This document shows, in pieces, positions 23,973 through 33,397 of a DNA stretch of 64,000 nt; position 1 is the stretch's first letter; every line of letters starts with the position of its first letter. The stretch covers positions 1 to 64,000 of the forward strand of contig NZ_LAYJ01000131.1 in assembly GCF_000981035.1 (NCBI RefSeq), read 5' to 3'. This DNA is from Christensenella hongkongensis (GTDB lineage: Bacteria > Bacillota > Clostridia > Christensenellales > Christensenellaceae). A program made the position numbers and the translations under genes. The notes beneath the pieces were generated by a model that was not told where the DNA came from, made no database searches, and worked only from the letters and a program-made list of their open reading frames with translations.

Positions 23973-25145
23973 ATGGAAAAATTAAAATTACAGGTTCCCG
24001 CCGGCGCATGGGATTATTTGCCGGAGGAATGCGCGGCAAAAAGAAAGATCGAAGAAGAAATCAGAAAATGTTTTACCAAAAACGGCTATCTGGAAATTGA
24101 AACGCCGTCGTTTGAATATTACGAAGTTTTTATGCACGATTCCGTGCCGTACGTGCAGGAAAACATGATGAAATTTTTTGACCAGAAGGGAAGGATACTG
24201 GCTTTGAGGCCGGACCTTACCGGACCGATTGCGAGAGCGGCGGCGACGAAGCTGCTTTCCGGCGAAAGCGTACTGCGGCTTTGCTATATCCAGAATGCGT
24301 TTGGCTTCCTGGAACGGGGAATTGCAGGAAAAACAGAATTTACGCAGGCTGGCGTAGAATTGATCGGCAAGCGGGGAGCGGATGCGGACGCAGAGGTAAT
24401 TGCCCTTGCGATACGATCATTGCTTGAAATTGGCCTGACTGGCTTTAAGATTGATCTTGGGCAGGTGGCGTACTTCAAAGGGCTGATTGGCAGCATGGAC
24501 CTCACAGAAGAGCAGGTTGAAAAAATAAGGCTGCTGATCGATACCAAAAATAATGTAGAGCTTGAATATGAGTTATCCCGCCTTAATATGGATGACGATA
24601 CAAAGGAAGCGCTCCTTGCCCTCGGAACTCTGTTTGGCGGGCGCGAAACGCTTGTAAGGGCAAGCGAAATGGCGCAGAATGAGCTTTGCGCGGCTGCGGT
24701 AGACAATATCCGCGAGGTGTATGATATTCTTTGTGATTTTGGATATGAAAAGTATCTTTCGATCGATTTTGGTATCCTGAACAATTTTAATTACTATTCA
24801 GGAATTATATTCCGCGGAATTTCAGACGGAATTGGTACTGCGATCCTTTCCGGCGGGAGGTATGACGAGCTGTTGCGTGAGTTTGGCTCAGATACGCCGG
24901 CAACAGGGTTTGCGATTGGAATAAAAGAGCTTTTGGTGGTTCTGGAGCAGCTACAGAAGCTGCCCGTTTCCGGTGAAAAGGCAACCGTCATCTGTTGCAG
25001 CCCGGCAGGCAGGGCAAATGCGTTCGCTTATGCCGAAAAGCTGCGGAAATCAGGGAATAAAGTGATTCTCGAGCTGAATGGCTACCGGGGTTACGACCGC
25101 GCAAGATATGACGTTGTGGAATTTGACGAAGGGATGAACGTATAA
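23973..25145 (+). CDS. hisZ: ATP phosphoribosyltransferase regulatory subunit HisZ
   Basis: This 390-residue protein is a histidyl-tRNA-synthetase paralogue: a class II core with VPAGAWDYLPEECAAKR, LRPDLTGPIARA and SGGRYDELLREFG, but without the synthetase anticodon-binding module. HisZ forms an octameric complex with short HisG and is needed for its activity and histidine feedback. The short HisG directly downstream supports this over a tRNA ligase. A true hisS lies at 55691. GTG at 23961 is an alternative start; ATG at 23973 has a GAGTGAG element before it. It overlaps hisG by one base. Confidence 0.93.
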   Translation: MEKLKLQVPAGAWDYLPEECAAKRKIEEEIRKCFTKNGYLEIETPSFEYYEVFMHDSVPYVQENMMKFFDQKGRILALRPDLTGPIARAAATKLLSGESVLRLCYIQNAFGFLERGIAGKTEFTQAGVELIGKRGADADAEVIALAIRSLLEIGLTGFKIDLGQVAYFKGLIGSMDLTEEQVEKIRLLIDTKNNVELEYELSRLNMDDDTKEALLALGTLFGGRETLVRASEMAQNELCAAAVDNIREVYDILCDFGYEKYLSIDFGILNNFNYYSGIIFRGISDGIGTAILSGGRYDELLREFGSDTPATGFAIGIKELLVVLEQLQKLPVSGEKATVICCSPAGRANAFAYAEKLRKSGNKVILELNGYRGYDRARYDVVEFDEGMNV

Positions 25146-25777
25146 TGGAACTTACGATAGCGCTTGCAAAAGGGCGGCTTGCGAAATTTGCCATAGAATT
25201 ATTTTCAAAATGCGGGATTGACGTATCCGAGCTGAAAGAAGATACGCGAAAGCTTGTAGTATACGACAAAAAGAATGAACTGCGGTTTGTGCTGGTAAAG
25301 CCCTCCGATGTTCCCGTATACGTATACCGCGGCGTTGCGGATATTGGAATTGCCGGCAAAGATACGCTGCTCGAGGAAGGGCTGCCGCTTTATGAAATGC
25401 TGGACCTCAGATGCGGAAAATGTAAAATATGCGTAGCGGGCTATGAAAAGCCAAAGGAACGCATCACGTCCAATATAACGCGCGTTGCGACAAAATATCC
25501 GCGCGTTGCAAAGATGTATTACGATGAAAAGGGCGAGGGAATAGAAATCATCAAGCTGCATGGAAGTATAGAGCTTGCGCCGATTCTCGATCTTTCGGAT
25601 GTGATCGTGGATATTGTGGAGAGCGGTGCGACGATCCGTGAAAACGGGCTTACGGTACTGGAAGAAATTTGTGATATCAGCGCGCGCCTTGTTGTAAACC
25701 AGGTCAGCCTGAAAACAAAAGCGGAGAAAATTCAGCCGTTGATCGAAAAAATGAAACTTGCTCTGGAGGAGATGTAG
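25145..25777 (+). CDS. hisG: ATP phosphoribosyltransferase, short form catalytic subunit
   Basis: This 210-residue enzyme condenses ATP with phosphoribosyl pyrophosphate, the first step of histidine synthesis. It starts ELTIALAKGRL and carries RGVADIGIAGKDTL and DIVESGATIRENGL at the PRPP site. It lacks the C-terminal regulatory domain of the roughly 290-residue long form, so it depends on HisZ. It overlaps hisZ and touches hisD with no gap. Confidence 0.96.
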   Translation: MELTIALAKGRLAKFAIELFSKCGIDVSELKEDTRKLVVYDKKNELRFVLVKPSDVPVYVYRGVADIGIAGKDTLLEEGLPLYEMLDLRCGKCKICVAGYEKPKERITSNITRVATKYPRVAKMYYDEKGEGIEIIKLHGSIELAPILDLSDVIVDIVESGATIRENGLTVLEEICDISARLVVNQVSLKTKAEKIQPLIEKMKLALEEM

Positions 25778-27064
25778 ATGTTACTTCCAATTTTATCTTC
25801 AAAGGAAACAGAAACGATCAAAAAGCGGCTTTTAGAGCGCGCGGATACCGACTACACCAAGCAGCAAAAGACTGTGGATGAGATCATAAAAAGCGTCCGT
25901 GAGAAAAAGGATGAAGCGCTTTTTTCTTACATAGCGAGGTTTGACGGATATCCTGCGAATGCACAAAACCTGCTTGTGACGGAACAGGAAATCGAGGAAG
26001 CGTTTTCATCGGTTGACGAAGGATTGCTTTCGGTGATGCGTGAGGCTGCGGAAAATATAGAAGCGTTCCACAATCACCAGAAGCGTGAAAACTGGTTTAT
26101 GGAAAGCGGTGGGAAATATCTGGGACAGCTGTATTTGCCGGTAGAGCATGCGGGAGTATATGTACCGGGCGGAAAGGCGGCCTATCCTTCAAGCGTACTG
26201 ATGAACATCATTCCAGCGAAATGTGCGGGAGTGCCTGATATTTCGGTGGCAACTCCGGCGCAGGGCGGCGCGGTTAACCCGGTAACGATTGCGGCGGCAA
26301 AAATTGCAGGAGCGCACAATATATATAAAATGGGCGGAGCACAGGCAATCGCCGCTTTTGCATACGGTACGCAGACAGTGCCTAAAATGGACAAAATTAC
26401 CGGCCCGGGAAATATTTATGTGGCGCTTGCCAAAAAGAGCGTGTATGGTCAAGTGGGAATCGACATGATCGCAGGACCTTCCGAGGTGCTTGTGATCGCT
26501 GATGAAACGGCAAATGAACGATTTATTGCGGCGGATTTTCTTTCACAGGCGGAGCACGACGAAATGGCGGCCTGTATGCTGGTGACTACGAGCAGGGAAA
26601 TGGCGGAAGCGGTAAGAGCGGAGATTTTGCGGCAGGCTGAGTTGCTGCCCAAGAAAAATATCGTTCAGAAATCGCTTGAGAATTATGGGACGATCATTTT
26701 GGCGGAGGATATGCGGGAAGCGGTTCGCATCTCAAACATGATTGCTCCTGAGCATCTTGAAATATGTGTGCGGGATGCGGAAAAGGTATTGCCTGAAATC
26801 CGTAATGCGGGTTCGATCTTTTTGGGAGAATATTCCCCGGAGCCCTTGGGCGATTATTTTGCAGGGACGAACCACGTGCTGCCAACAAATGGTACGGCGC
26901 GGTTTTCGTCACCGCTCAATGTTGACGATTTTCAAAAGAAATCCAGTGTGATATACTATTCCAAGGAAGAATTTGAAAAGGTCTACAAAAAGGTGGAATC
27001 ATTCGCGGCGGCGGAAGGGCTTACTGCCCATGCGCGGTCTGCGGCGATCCGTTTTGAAGATTAA
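25778..27064 (+). CDS. hisD: Histidinol dehydrogenase
   Basis: This 428-residue zinc enzyme oxidises L-histidinol to histidine in two NAD-dependent steps. Motifs are YVPGGKAAYPSSVLMN, DMIAGPSEVLVIAD, ADFLSQAEHDE (zinc and catalytic residues) and NHVLPTNGTARF, all in family order. The ATG follows the hisG stop directly with GAGGAG inside the hisG end, so translation is coupled. Confidence 0.97.
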   Translation: MLLPILSSKETETIKKRLLERADTDYTKQQKTVDEIIKSVREKKDEALFSYIARFDGYPANAQNLLVTEQEIEEAFSSVDEGLLSVMREAAENIEAFHNHQKRENWFMESGGKYLGQLYLPVEHAGVYVPGGKAAYPSSVLMNIIPAKCAGVPDISVATPAQGGAVNPVTIAAAKIAGAHNIYKMGGAQAIAAFAYGTQTVPKMDKITGPGNIYVALAKKSVYGQVGIDMIAGPSEVLVIADETANERFIAADFLSQAEHDEMAACMLVTTSREMAEAVRAEILRQAELLPKKNIVQKSLENYGTIILAEDMREAVRISNMIAPEHLEICVRDAEKVLPEIRNAGSIFLGEYSPEPLGDYFAGTNHVLPTNGTARFSSPLNVDDFQKKSSVIYYSKEEFEKVYKKVESFAAAEGLTAHARSAAIRFED

Positions 27065-27076
27065 AGGGGTAAAAAG

Positions 27077-27661
27077 ATGCGTAAAAGCACAGTTGCACGA
27101 AAAACAAATGAAACAGATATCAAACTGCAGTTAAACCTTGACGGAAAAGGCGCCTATAAGATTGAAACAGGCGTTGGTTTTTTTGACCACATGCTTGATT
27201 TGTTTGCCAAACATGCAATGATAGACCTGACGCTGTCCTGTGAAGGGGATACTTATGTAGATGCTCACCACAGCGTTGAGGATTGCGGGATTGCGCTTGG
27301 CGAGGCAATCAGGATTGCGCTTGGCAAGAAAGAAAAAATCAGGCGGTACTCCACAAAATTTGTGCCGATGGACGAAGCGCTCGTAATGGCAAACCTTGAT
27401 ATCAGCGGACGGCCGCACTTTGTTTATAACGTTGAATTCGTACAAGGCAGGACGGGTAATTTTGACGCGGAGTTATGCGAGGAATTTTTTCGTGCGGTTA
27501 CAGTGAACGCGGGGCTTACGCTGCACCTAAACATGCAGTATGGTAAAAATACGCACCACATCATTGAAGCGTGCTTTAAAGCGTTTGGACAAGCGTTGCG
27601 GGAAGCGGCTTCGATCGATCCGGAGCTTACGGGCGTGATGTCCACAAAGGGCGTGCTATGA
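27077..27661 (+). CDS. hisB: Imidazoleglycerol-phosphate dehydratase
   Basis: This 194-residue monofunctional enzyme dehydrates imidazole glycerol phosphate. Metal-binding histidine motifs are FFDHML, DAHHSVED and the second repeat THHIIEACFKAFG, with MDEALV between. There is no fused histidinol-phosphatase domain as in enterobacteria. Its stop overlaps the hisH start by four bases. Confidence 0.97.
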   Translation: MRKSTVARKTNETDIKLQLNLDGKGAYKIETGVGFFDHMLDLFAKHAMIDLTLSCEGDTYVDAHHSVEDCGIALGEAIRIALGKKEKIRRYSTKFVPMDEALVMANLDISGRPHFVYNVEFVQGRTGNFDAELCEEFFRAVTVNAGLTLHLNMQYGKNTHHIIEACFKAFGQALREAASIDPELTGVMSTKGVL

Positions 27662-28263
27662 TTGCAGTGGTCGATTATGGCATGGGCAATCTGCGCAGCG
27701 TAGAAAAGGCGTTTACGTTCCTCGGATTTGACGCGCGGGTAACTGCCGATAAACAGATATTACGTGATGCAAGCCATATTGTACTGCCGGGCGTTGGCGC
27801 GATTGCCGATGCTGTAAGGCACCTTAAAGAACGCGGATTCGTTGAAGAAATACAAAAACAGGCCGCATCAGGAAAACCTTTTTTGGGGATTTGCCTTGGC
27901 ATGCAGCTTTTGTTTGATAAGAGCTATGAAAACGGTGAATATGACGCTCTTGGACTGATACCGGGCGAGGTAAAGCCGTTTGAACTTGCAGATATGCGCG
28001 TTCCGCATATGGGGTGGAATTCACTTATTGTCAATGATAACCGGTTGTTTGTAGATGCTGGAAAAGAGAAATACGTGTATTTTGTACATTCCTATCACGC
28101 CGACAACGTACCGGAGGAATACATTATCGCGAAAACAAATTATGGATATGATTTTGTTTCCGCGGTTCAGAAGGAAAATATATACGGCTTGCAGTTTCAT
28201 CCCGAAAAGAGCGGGAAAACAGGACTTGCAATGCTGCAATCTTTTGGAGGTTTGAAACTATGA
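27658..28263 (+). CDS. hisH: Imidazole glycerol phosphate synthase, glutaminase subunit
   Basis: This 201-residue class I glutamine amidotransferase supplies ammonia to HisF. It has MGNLRSVEKAF, the nucleophile cysteine in LGICLGMQLLF, and the His/Glu pair of the triad in LQFHPEKSG. It overlaps hisB upstream and hisA downstream by four bases each. Confidence 0.96.
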   Translation: MIAVVDYGMGNLRSVEKAFTFLGFDARVTADKQILRDASHIVLPGVGAIADAVRHLKERGFVEEIQKQAASGKPFLGICLGMQLLFDKSYENGEYDALGLIPGEVKPFELADMRVPHMGWNSLIVNDNRLFVDAGKEKYVYFVHSYHADNVPEEYIIAKTNYGYDFVSAVQKENIYGLQFHPEKSGKTGLAMLQSFGGLKL

Positions 28264-28973
28264 AGATTTATCCTGCGATTGATATCAGGGATGGTAGGTG
28301 TGTACGCTTAATGCAGGGAGAGCTGCAGCGTTCTACAGATTTTGGAGATCCGATTGAAATGGCAAAGCGCTGGGAGGCAGAAGGGGCTCATTATTTACAT
28401 ATCGTAGACCTTGATGCGGCCTTTTCCGGTGAGTTTGTCAACAAGGATGTCATTGCTAGGCTCGTTCAATCGATCAAGATTCCAGTACAAATGGGCGGCG
28501 GCGTGAGAACCAGGGAAGACATCAGCGTGCGTCTTGACGATGTTGGTATTTCCCGTGTGATTCTTGGAACGGCGGCAGTCGAAGATCCGGATCTTGTGAA
28601 ATGGGCCGTATCCAGATATAAAGACCGCATTGCAGTTGGCATCGATGCGAAAAACGGCAAAGTAGCGATTAAGGGATGGGCCGACAATACGGATATCGAT
28701 CCGGTGGAGCTGGCACACAAAATGCACAAAATGGGTGTTGCGAATATCATCTATACGGATATTTCCAAAGATGGCATGATGGAAGGACCAAATCTTGACA
28801 TTACAGAGCACATCGTGAAGGAAACATGGATGAACCTGATTGCTTCCGGCGGCATCAGCAGCGTAGACGATATCAAAAAGGTTCGCGCGACAGGCGCGTG
28901 CGGCTGTATTGTCGGAAGGGCGATCTATGACGGCGCGTTTACGCTTCAGGATGCGATGAAGGCGGCAAAATAA
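28260..28973 (+). CDS. hisA: ProFAR isomerase HisA
   Basis: This 237-residue TIM barrel isomerises the phosphoribosyl-formimino intermediate (Amadori rearrangement). The catalytic aspartates are visible in [14 protein letters not shown] and in [10 protein letters not shown]. Phosphate-binding loops GGGVRT and ASGGISS are present. It is the paralogue of HisF, encoded next, and overlaps it by one base. Confidence 0.96.
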   Translation: MKIYPAIDIRDGRCVRLMQGELQRSTDFGDPIEMAKRWEAEGAHYLHIVDLDAAFSGEFVNKDVIARLVQSIKIPVQMGGGVRTREDISVRLDDVGISRVILGTAAVEDPDLVKWAVSRYKDRIAVGIDAKNGKVAIKGWADNTDIDPVELAHKMHKMGVANIIYTDISKDGMMEGPNLDITEHIVKETWMNLIASGGISSVDDIKKVRATGACGCIVGRAIYDGAFTLQDAMKAAK

Positions 28974-29734
28974 TGTTGACAAGAAGAATCATCCCCTGTC
29001 TGGACGTCCATGCCGGACGCGTGGTAAAGGGGGTTAATTTTGTCGATTTGAAGGACGCGGGCGATCCCGTTGAAATTGCAAAAGCATACAACGAACAGGG
29101 TGCGGATGAATTGACGTTCCTCGACATTACAGCCTCCTCGGATGGCAGGGGAATTATGGAGGAGGTCGTTGCGCGTACGGCTGAGCAGGTGTTTATTCCA
29201 CTCACAGTAGGCGGCGGCATTCGCACGGTGGAAGATTTTCGGCGTATCCTCAAGGCGGGGGCGGATAAAATATCGGTCAATTCGTCAGCGCTTCAAAATC
29301 CGAAGCTGATCAGCGACGCGGCGGTAAGATTCGGAAGCCAATGCGTCGTGGTAGCGATCGACGCGAAAAAAAATCCGGAGGGCAGGTATGACGTTTACCT
29401 GAACGGGGGACGCGTCAATACAGGGATCGATGCGGTAGCATGGGCCAGGGAAGCAGTGAAGCGCGGAGCGGGCGAAATATTGCTCACGAGCATGGATGCG
29501 GATGGAACGAAGGCAGGATATAATATTGAGCTTACGAAGCTTGTGTCAGAAAGCGTAAATGTTCCGGTGATCGCATCAGGAGGCGCGGGAAGACTGGAAC
29601 ATTTTGTGGAAGTCATCCGGGAAGCGGATGCGAGCGCCGTGCTGGTGGCGTCTTTGTTCCACTATAAGGAATTGACGATAAAACAGGTAAAGGATTATCT
29701 GAAAGAAAATGGAATTGCGGTAAGGAGTAAATAA
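28973..29734 (+). CDS. hisF: Imidazole glycerol phosphate synthase, cyclase subunit
   Basis: This 253-residue TIM barrel closes the imidazole ring using ammonia from HisH. The catalytic aspartates occur in [14 protein letters not shown] and VVAIDAKKN, with the phosphate loops VGGGIRT and [10 protein letters not shown]. It starts within the hisA stop codon (TAATG). Confidence 0.97.
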   Translation: MLTRRIIPCLDVHAGRVVKGVNFVDLKDAGDPVEIAKAYNEQGADELTFLDITASSDGRGIMEEVVARTAEQVFIPLTVGGGIRTVEDFRRILKAGADKISVNSSALQNPKLISDAAVRFGSQCVVVAIDAKKNPEGRYDVYLNGGRVNTGIDAVAWAREAVKRGAGEILLTSMDADGTKAGYNIELTKLVSESVNVPVIASGGAGRLEHFVEVIREADASAVLVASLFHYKELTIKQVKDYLKENGIAVRSK

Positions 29735-29738
29735 AAAA

Positions 29739-30341
29739 ATGGAAGTGAAATTTAACAGCCACGGGCTTGTGCCCGCGATCGCGCAGGATGCGCGCACAGG
29801 AAAAGTGCTGATGCAGGCCTACATGAACAAGGAAGCATATGATTTAACCCTCGAAACGGGATATGCGCATTATTACTCCCGTTCGCGTCAGAAGCTGTGG
29901 AAAAAAGGAGAAACCTCCGGAAATGTGCAAAAGATTGTAAGCGTGAGTTTGGACTGCGACGGGGACAGCGTTCTTTTGCAGGTAGAGCAGACAGGCGTAG
30001 CATGCCATACGGGAGAATACTCCTGCTTTTTTAATACGGTACAGGAAAAGGAACGTATTGCAAATTCATCCCTGCTTTATGAGCTGTACGATGTAATTGC
30101 CGACCGGAAAATAAATCCGAAGGAAGGTTCTTACACAAACTATCTGTTTGAGAAAGGGATTGACAAAATACTAAAAAAGGTTGGCGAAGAGAACGCAGAG
30201 GTGATCATTGCGTCAAAGAATCCGGGTACGGATGAACTGCGCTACGAAGCTGCCGATCTCATTTACCATCTGCTGGTTCTGATGAACGAAAAGGGCCTGA
30301 GCCTGACAGAGCTTTTTACAGAGCTTCAAAGCAGGAGATAA
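29739..30341 (+). CDS. hisI: Bifunctional phosphoribosyl-AMP cyclohydrolase / phosphoribosyl-ATP pyrophosphatase
   Basis: This 200-residue HisIE fusion carries out steps 2 and 3 of the pathway. The N-terminal cyclohydrolase has [29 protein letters not shown], the aspartates of DCDGD and zinc cysteines in CHTGEYSC. The C-terminal pyrophosphohydrolase (from about residue 112) has [14 protein letters not shown] and [13 protein letters not shown]. It ends the his operon; hisC (aminotransferase) and a histidinol phosphatase are not in this cluster. Confidence 0.95.
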   Translation: MEVKFNSHGLVPAIAQDARTGKVLMQAYMNKEAYDLTLETGYAHYYSRSRQKLWKKGETSGNVQKIVSVSLDCDGDSVLLQVEQTGVACHTGEYSCFFNTVQEKERIANSSLLYELYDVIADRKINPKEGSYTNYLFEKGIDKILKKVGEENAEVIIASKNPGTDELRYEAADLIYHLLVLMNEKGLSLTELFTELQSRR

Positions 30342-30355
30342 GTCAAAGAATATTC

Positions 30356-30384
30356 TTGCATCGGCAGTGGGGATGTGCTATAAT
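30356..30384 (+). promoter_or_regulatory. Promoter of rpsB-tsf, with extended -10
   Basis: TTGCAT (30356-30361), 17 bases, then TGC-TATAAT with the hexamer at 30379-30384. The start near 30391 gives a leader of about 100 bases containing a perfect palindrome, CCCAAATTTGGG, near 30424-30435. That palindrome could help S2 autoregulation, but no known rpsB-leader motif was matched. Confidence 0.75.
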
Positions 30385-30490
30385 ATCAACCGATAACGCA
30401 CTCGCGCAGATTTTGATACTCGTGCCCAAATTTGGGTTCTGTCAAAAGTAAGAAGCGCGGGGAGGCATATAACGAGGAGGTATATTTACT

Positions 30491-31324
30491 ATGTCAGTTA
30501 TTTCAATGAAACAACTTTTAGAAGCAGGTGTTCATTTCGGACACCAAACACGCCGTTGGAATCCGAAGATGAAGCGTTTTATCTTCACGGAGAGAAATGG
30601 CATCTACATTATTGATCTTCAGAAAACAGTCAAAGAAGTAGAAAAAGCATATTATTTCATCCGCGACATCGCTATGGATAACAAAACGGTGCTTTTTGTC
30701 GGTACAAAAAAACAGGCGCAGGATTCCATCGAGGCAGAAGCAAAACGCTGTGGAATGTATTATGTATCCAACAGATGGCTTGGCGGTATGCTCACAAACT
30801 TTAAGACGATCAGGAGCCGTGTTGCGCGCCTGAACAAAATTGAAGATATGGAGCAGAACGGCGATATGGATTTACTGCCCAAGAAGGAAGTAATCCAGCT
30901 CATGCACGAGAAAGAGAAGCTGTTGAAGAACCTTGGCGGCATCCGCGAGATGAAGGACCTGCCGGGAGCGCTCTTTATCGTTGATCCCAGAAAAGAAAGA
31001 ATTGCAATCGCCGAAGCAAGGAACCTTGGCATTCCGGTTGTTGCAATCGTAGATACCAACTGCGATCCCGACGAAGTGGAATACCCGATTCCGGGCAATG
31101 ACGACGCGATTCGCGCCGTGAAGCTGATCACATCCAAAATGGCGGATGCGGTCCTTGAAGGAAAACAGGGTGAGCAGATGGAAGAAGCGGCAGAAGAAGC
31201 TGTTGCTGAGCTCACTGAGGCGGAAGTTGAAGTAGCTGCGGCGGAAGAAATTGCGGAAGATATCGCAAAAGAAATGATGCCGGGCGAAACAGTGGAAGTT
31301 GTTGCTGCTGTAGAAGAAAATTAA
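30491..31324 (+). CDS. rpsB: 30S ribosomal protein S2
   Basis: This 277-residue protein has the S2 signatures [28 protein letters not shown] and [15 protein letters not shown]. The C-terminal 50 residues form an acidic Glu/Ala/Val tail that is longer than in many Firmicute S2 proteins and probably disordered. GAGGAGG precedes the ATG. It is followed by tsf, the near-universal partner. Confidence 0.97.
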   Translation: MSVISMKQLLEAGVHFGHQTRRWNPKMKRFIFTERNGIYIIDLQKTVKEVEKAYYFIRDIAMDNKTVLFVGTKKQAQDSIEAEAKRCGMYYVSNRWLGGMLTNFKTIRSRVARLNKIEDMEQNGDMDLLPKKEVIQLMHEKEKLLKNLGGIREMKDLPGALFIVDPRKERIAIAEARNLGIPVVAIVDTNCDPDEVEYPIPGNDDAIRAVKLITSKMADAVLEGKQGEQMEEAAEEAVAELTEAEVEVAAAEEIAEDIAKEMMPGETVEVVAAVEEN

Positions 31325-31345
31325 ATCATTCGGAGGTAAGAATTC

Positions 31346-31993
31346 ATGGTTTCAGCAAGTGATGTAAAAGCCCTGCGCGAACGTTCCGGCGCGGGGATGA
31401 TGGATTGTAAAAAAGCGCTTCAGGAAGCGGATGGAAATATTGAGAAGGCAAGCGAGCTTTTGAGAGAAAAAGGCCTTGCTGCCGCTGTGAAAAAAGCCGG
31501 CAGAATTGCTGCGGAAGGCGTCGTTGGTTCCTATATCCACATGGGTGGAAAAATCGGCGTTTTGGTGGAAGTGAACTGCGAGACAGACTTTGTGGCAAAG
31601 ACAGACGCTTTCCAGGCGTTTGTTAAGGATATTGCAATGCACATTGCAGCTGCAAATCCGCTGTATGTTTCCGAAGAGGAAGTAGATCCCGCCGTACTGG
31701 AAAAAGAGCGTGAAATCCTGATGGCGCAGGCGTTGAATGAAGGAAAGCCTGCGAACGTCGTGGAAAAAATGGTCGAAGGCAGGATCAAGAAGTTCAAAAA
31801 AGAGATTTGCCTGCTTGACCAGCCTTTTGTAAAGGATCCGGACAAGACGGTTGCAGACCTTGTGAACGATCAGGTTGGCACGATTGGCGAAAAGATTTCG
31901 ATTCGCAGATTTACGAGATATGAAATGGGCGAAGGCCTCCAGAAGAGGGAAGACGATTTCCAGAAGGAAGTTATGGAACAGGCTGGCCTTTGA
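31346..31993 (+). CDS. tsf: Translation elongation factor Ts
   Basis: This 215-residue guanine-nucleotide exchange factor for EF-Tu starts with [21 protein letters not shown] and has the TDFVAKTD motif and [19 protein letters not shown]. At this length it is the compact form with a reduced core domain, common in Firmicutes. It ends at a strong terminator, and the usual next gene pyrH lies 2.6 kb away beyond an AT-rich insertion. Confidence 0.97.
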   Translation: MVSASDVKALRERSGAGMMDCKKALQEADGNIEKASELLREKGLAAAVKKAGRIAAEGVVGSYIHMGGKIGVLVEVNCETDFVAKTDAFQAFVKDIAMHIAAANPLYVSEEEVDPAVLEKEREILMAQALNEGKPANVVEKMVEGRIKKFKKEICLLDQPFVKDPDKTVADLVNDQVGTIGEKISIRRFTRYEMGEGLQKREDDFQKEVMEQAGL

Positions 31994-32022
31994 TTCGTTA
32001 AAATCGGTCAAAAAAGTTAGTC

Positions 32023-32064
32023 AAAGAGTGTTTATTTGCAAAAGCATTTAAGCACTCTTTTTTT
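32023..32064 (+). terminator. Intrinsic terminator after tsf
   Basis: AAAGAGTG (32023-32030) and CACTCTTT (32053-32060) form the base of a 17-bp stem with two mismatches, closing on TGC-AAAA-GCA and followed by TTTT. Confidence 0.88.
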
Positions 32065-32065
32065 G

Positions 32066-32432
32066 TATTAGTTAAGTGGCTGGATGACTAAAAAACGGTA
32101 TAATAAAGCGAAAATATTGATTTATTTCAATGAGTAATTTATTCATTCATTAGGAGTTCGGTTGAACTCCCGTTTGCCTTTTACCTATAATATTTATCCG
32201 CCATAAACATACATTTTTACTCCGCTATTGACACCACTCCCCTCTAAAGATTTTCTATTCTATAATGTCAATCTACTTATATAACTTTGCTGGGAAGAAA
32301 AATGGGGGCTTTAAAAATGCTATCAACAAACAATAGATTATCGTGATAAATATATGAGCTTAATATGATTTTCTGTGTTAAAATCAAATTAAAGCTATTA
32401 ACGTTCTCTTGATTGATTGGGTGGTAATTTTT
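32066..32432 (+). other. AT-rich intergenic region before the sigma factor gene
   Basis: No gene is supportable. It contains a perfect seven-base-pair hairpin, GGAGTTC (32153-32159) with GAACTCC (32164-32170), which follows a TATAAT at 32099-32104. A TTGACA lies at 32228-32233 and another TATAAT at 32261-32266. Those two are 27 bases apart and cannot work together, so the promoter of the sigma factor gene is unresolved. Confidence 0.4.
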
Positions 32433-32909
32433 ATGACAAATGATGATTTAATCAATCTTTTTGAGAATAATTACAGATATTATTTTGCTATTGTATTTAG
32501 TATTGCCCAAAATATAACAGATGCTGAAGATATCTTGCAAACTGCATTTCTCAAAGCATTTACAACTGATAAACAGAAAATAAAAAACGAGGATATGAAG
32601 CGTTGGTTTATTACCGTCTGTAAAAATACGGCAATTACATTTGTTATAAAACGGGAAAAGGATAAGGCCCGGGAACAACAGTATGCGCTCGATAACGTAT
32701 CAATTAAGAATGTAGAAGAAGACTCTGTTTTCACAATTATAGTTGAGGAGCAACTGAAAGGTATACCACAAGAATTGATTCCGTATTTCAAGGGACTAAT
32801 ACTTCATGGGACTTCTATGAGACAAATATGCAAGAAATATGGTATTCCAAGAGACAAAATGCGATACTGGAAAAAATATTTAGAGAAAGCCATAAAAAAA
32901 TTGTATTGA
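32433..32909 (+). CDS. Small ECF-like RNA polymerase sigma factor
   Basis: This 158-residue protein resembles the sigma-70 ECF group. Region 2 is visible in ITDAEDILQTAFLKAFTT and WFITVCKNTAITF. A C-terminal region 4 helix-turn-helix follows in LKGIPQEL...SMRQICKKYGIPRDKMRYWKK. Codon use is strongly AT-rich, unlike tsf and pyrH, which suggests recent acquisition. The ATG at 32433 follows GTGGTAA; an in-frame start at 32409 is possible but weaker. Its stop overlaps the ATG of a small secreted-peptide frame. No membrane anti-sigma gene is evident. It may drive the secreted-protein genes that follow. Confidence 0.75.
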   Translation: MTNDDLINLFENNYRYYFAIVFSIAQNITDAEDILQTAFLKAFTTDKQKIKNEDMKRWFITVCKNTAITFVIKREKDKAREQQYALDNVSIKNVEEDSVFTIIVEEQLKGIPQELIPYFKGLILHGTSMRQICKKYGIPRDKMRYWKKYLEKAIKKLY

Positions 32910-33134
32910 TGATCTTGGCAGTTGTGCTTTGTATGTCAATACCCTTGTATTGGCATTTGCAGTAGAGAGGGAGCCAGATACAGAGTTTCATTTTGAAGGA
33001 GTTTGGGGAATTACAAGCTAGAAAGAATCAGCAATGTTTTCATCCTGACGGAGCTTCGTAAAAAAACCAAGAGTCGAACATTACCAGCGCATGTGAATTG
33101 TGTCAATGTCAATGATAAAACAGCCGCCTGGTAA
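32909..33134 (+). pseudogene. Frameshifted small secreted-protein gene coupled to the sigma factor
   Basis: An ATG overlaps the sigma-factor stop (TGATG) and opens a hydrophobic signal-like segment, MILAVVLCMSIP, which soon stops. Adding one C at the CCC near 32941 continues it as LVLAFAVEREPDTEFHFEG. Adding one G at GGGG near 33005 continues it as NYKLERISNVFILTELRKK and on to TAA at 33132-33134, about 75 residues in all. Both breaks are single-base losses in homopolymers, so true decay and sequencing error are both possible. A third shift near 33129 would extend it by nine residues. No family was recognised. Confidence 0.55.
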
Positions 33135-33205
33135 TTAGTATAGAAGTCGGCTACTAAGCTTCTTAAGGTGCTGTGAGAGCAAGATACCCTTGCAGGGGGA
33201 GTGCA

Positions 33206-33228
33206 AACTGTGCGTTCAACGCGCAGTT
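33206..33228 (+). other. Hairpin downstream of the frameshifted gene
   Basis: AACTGTGCG (33206-33214) pairs with CGCGCAGTT (33220-33228) over a five-base loop with one wobble. No T-run follows directly, so it may be a factor-dependent end or an mRNA 3' structure. The rest of 33135-33397 holds no gene; a TATACT lies at 33369-33374 without a matching -35. Confidence 0.45.
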
Positions 33229-33397
33229 ATGATTCTAATTTATCTTTTTTAAAAAATTATCCCCCATTTATGTGTTCTGTGAAGTTAAGTATATGAAGTA
33301 TTTAAAAACCACATTATTCTCTAAATATTTGCACAACTCAACCCGATAACTCTCTTACTTAAATCTCTTATACTTCTATGCGAAAGAAGGTTTGATT

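Noticed and set aside
23973-25145. hisZ as a second histidyl-tRNA synthetase
   Set aside because: It lacks the synthetase anticodon-binding module and is directly followed by a short-form hisG, the HisZ context; a full hisS with a T-box is at 55691.
32228-32266. TTGACA at 32228 and TATAAT at 32261 as one promoter
   Set aside because: The spacing is 27 bases, far outside the 16-19 needed for a sigma-70 promoter.
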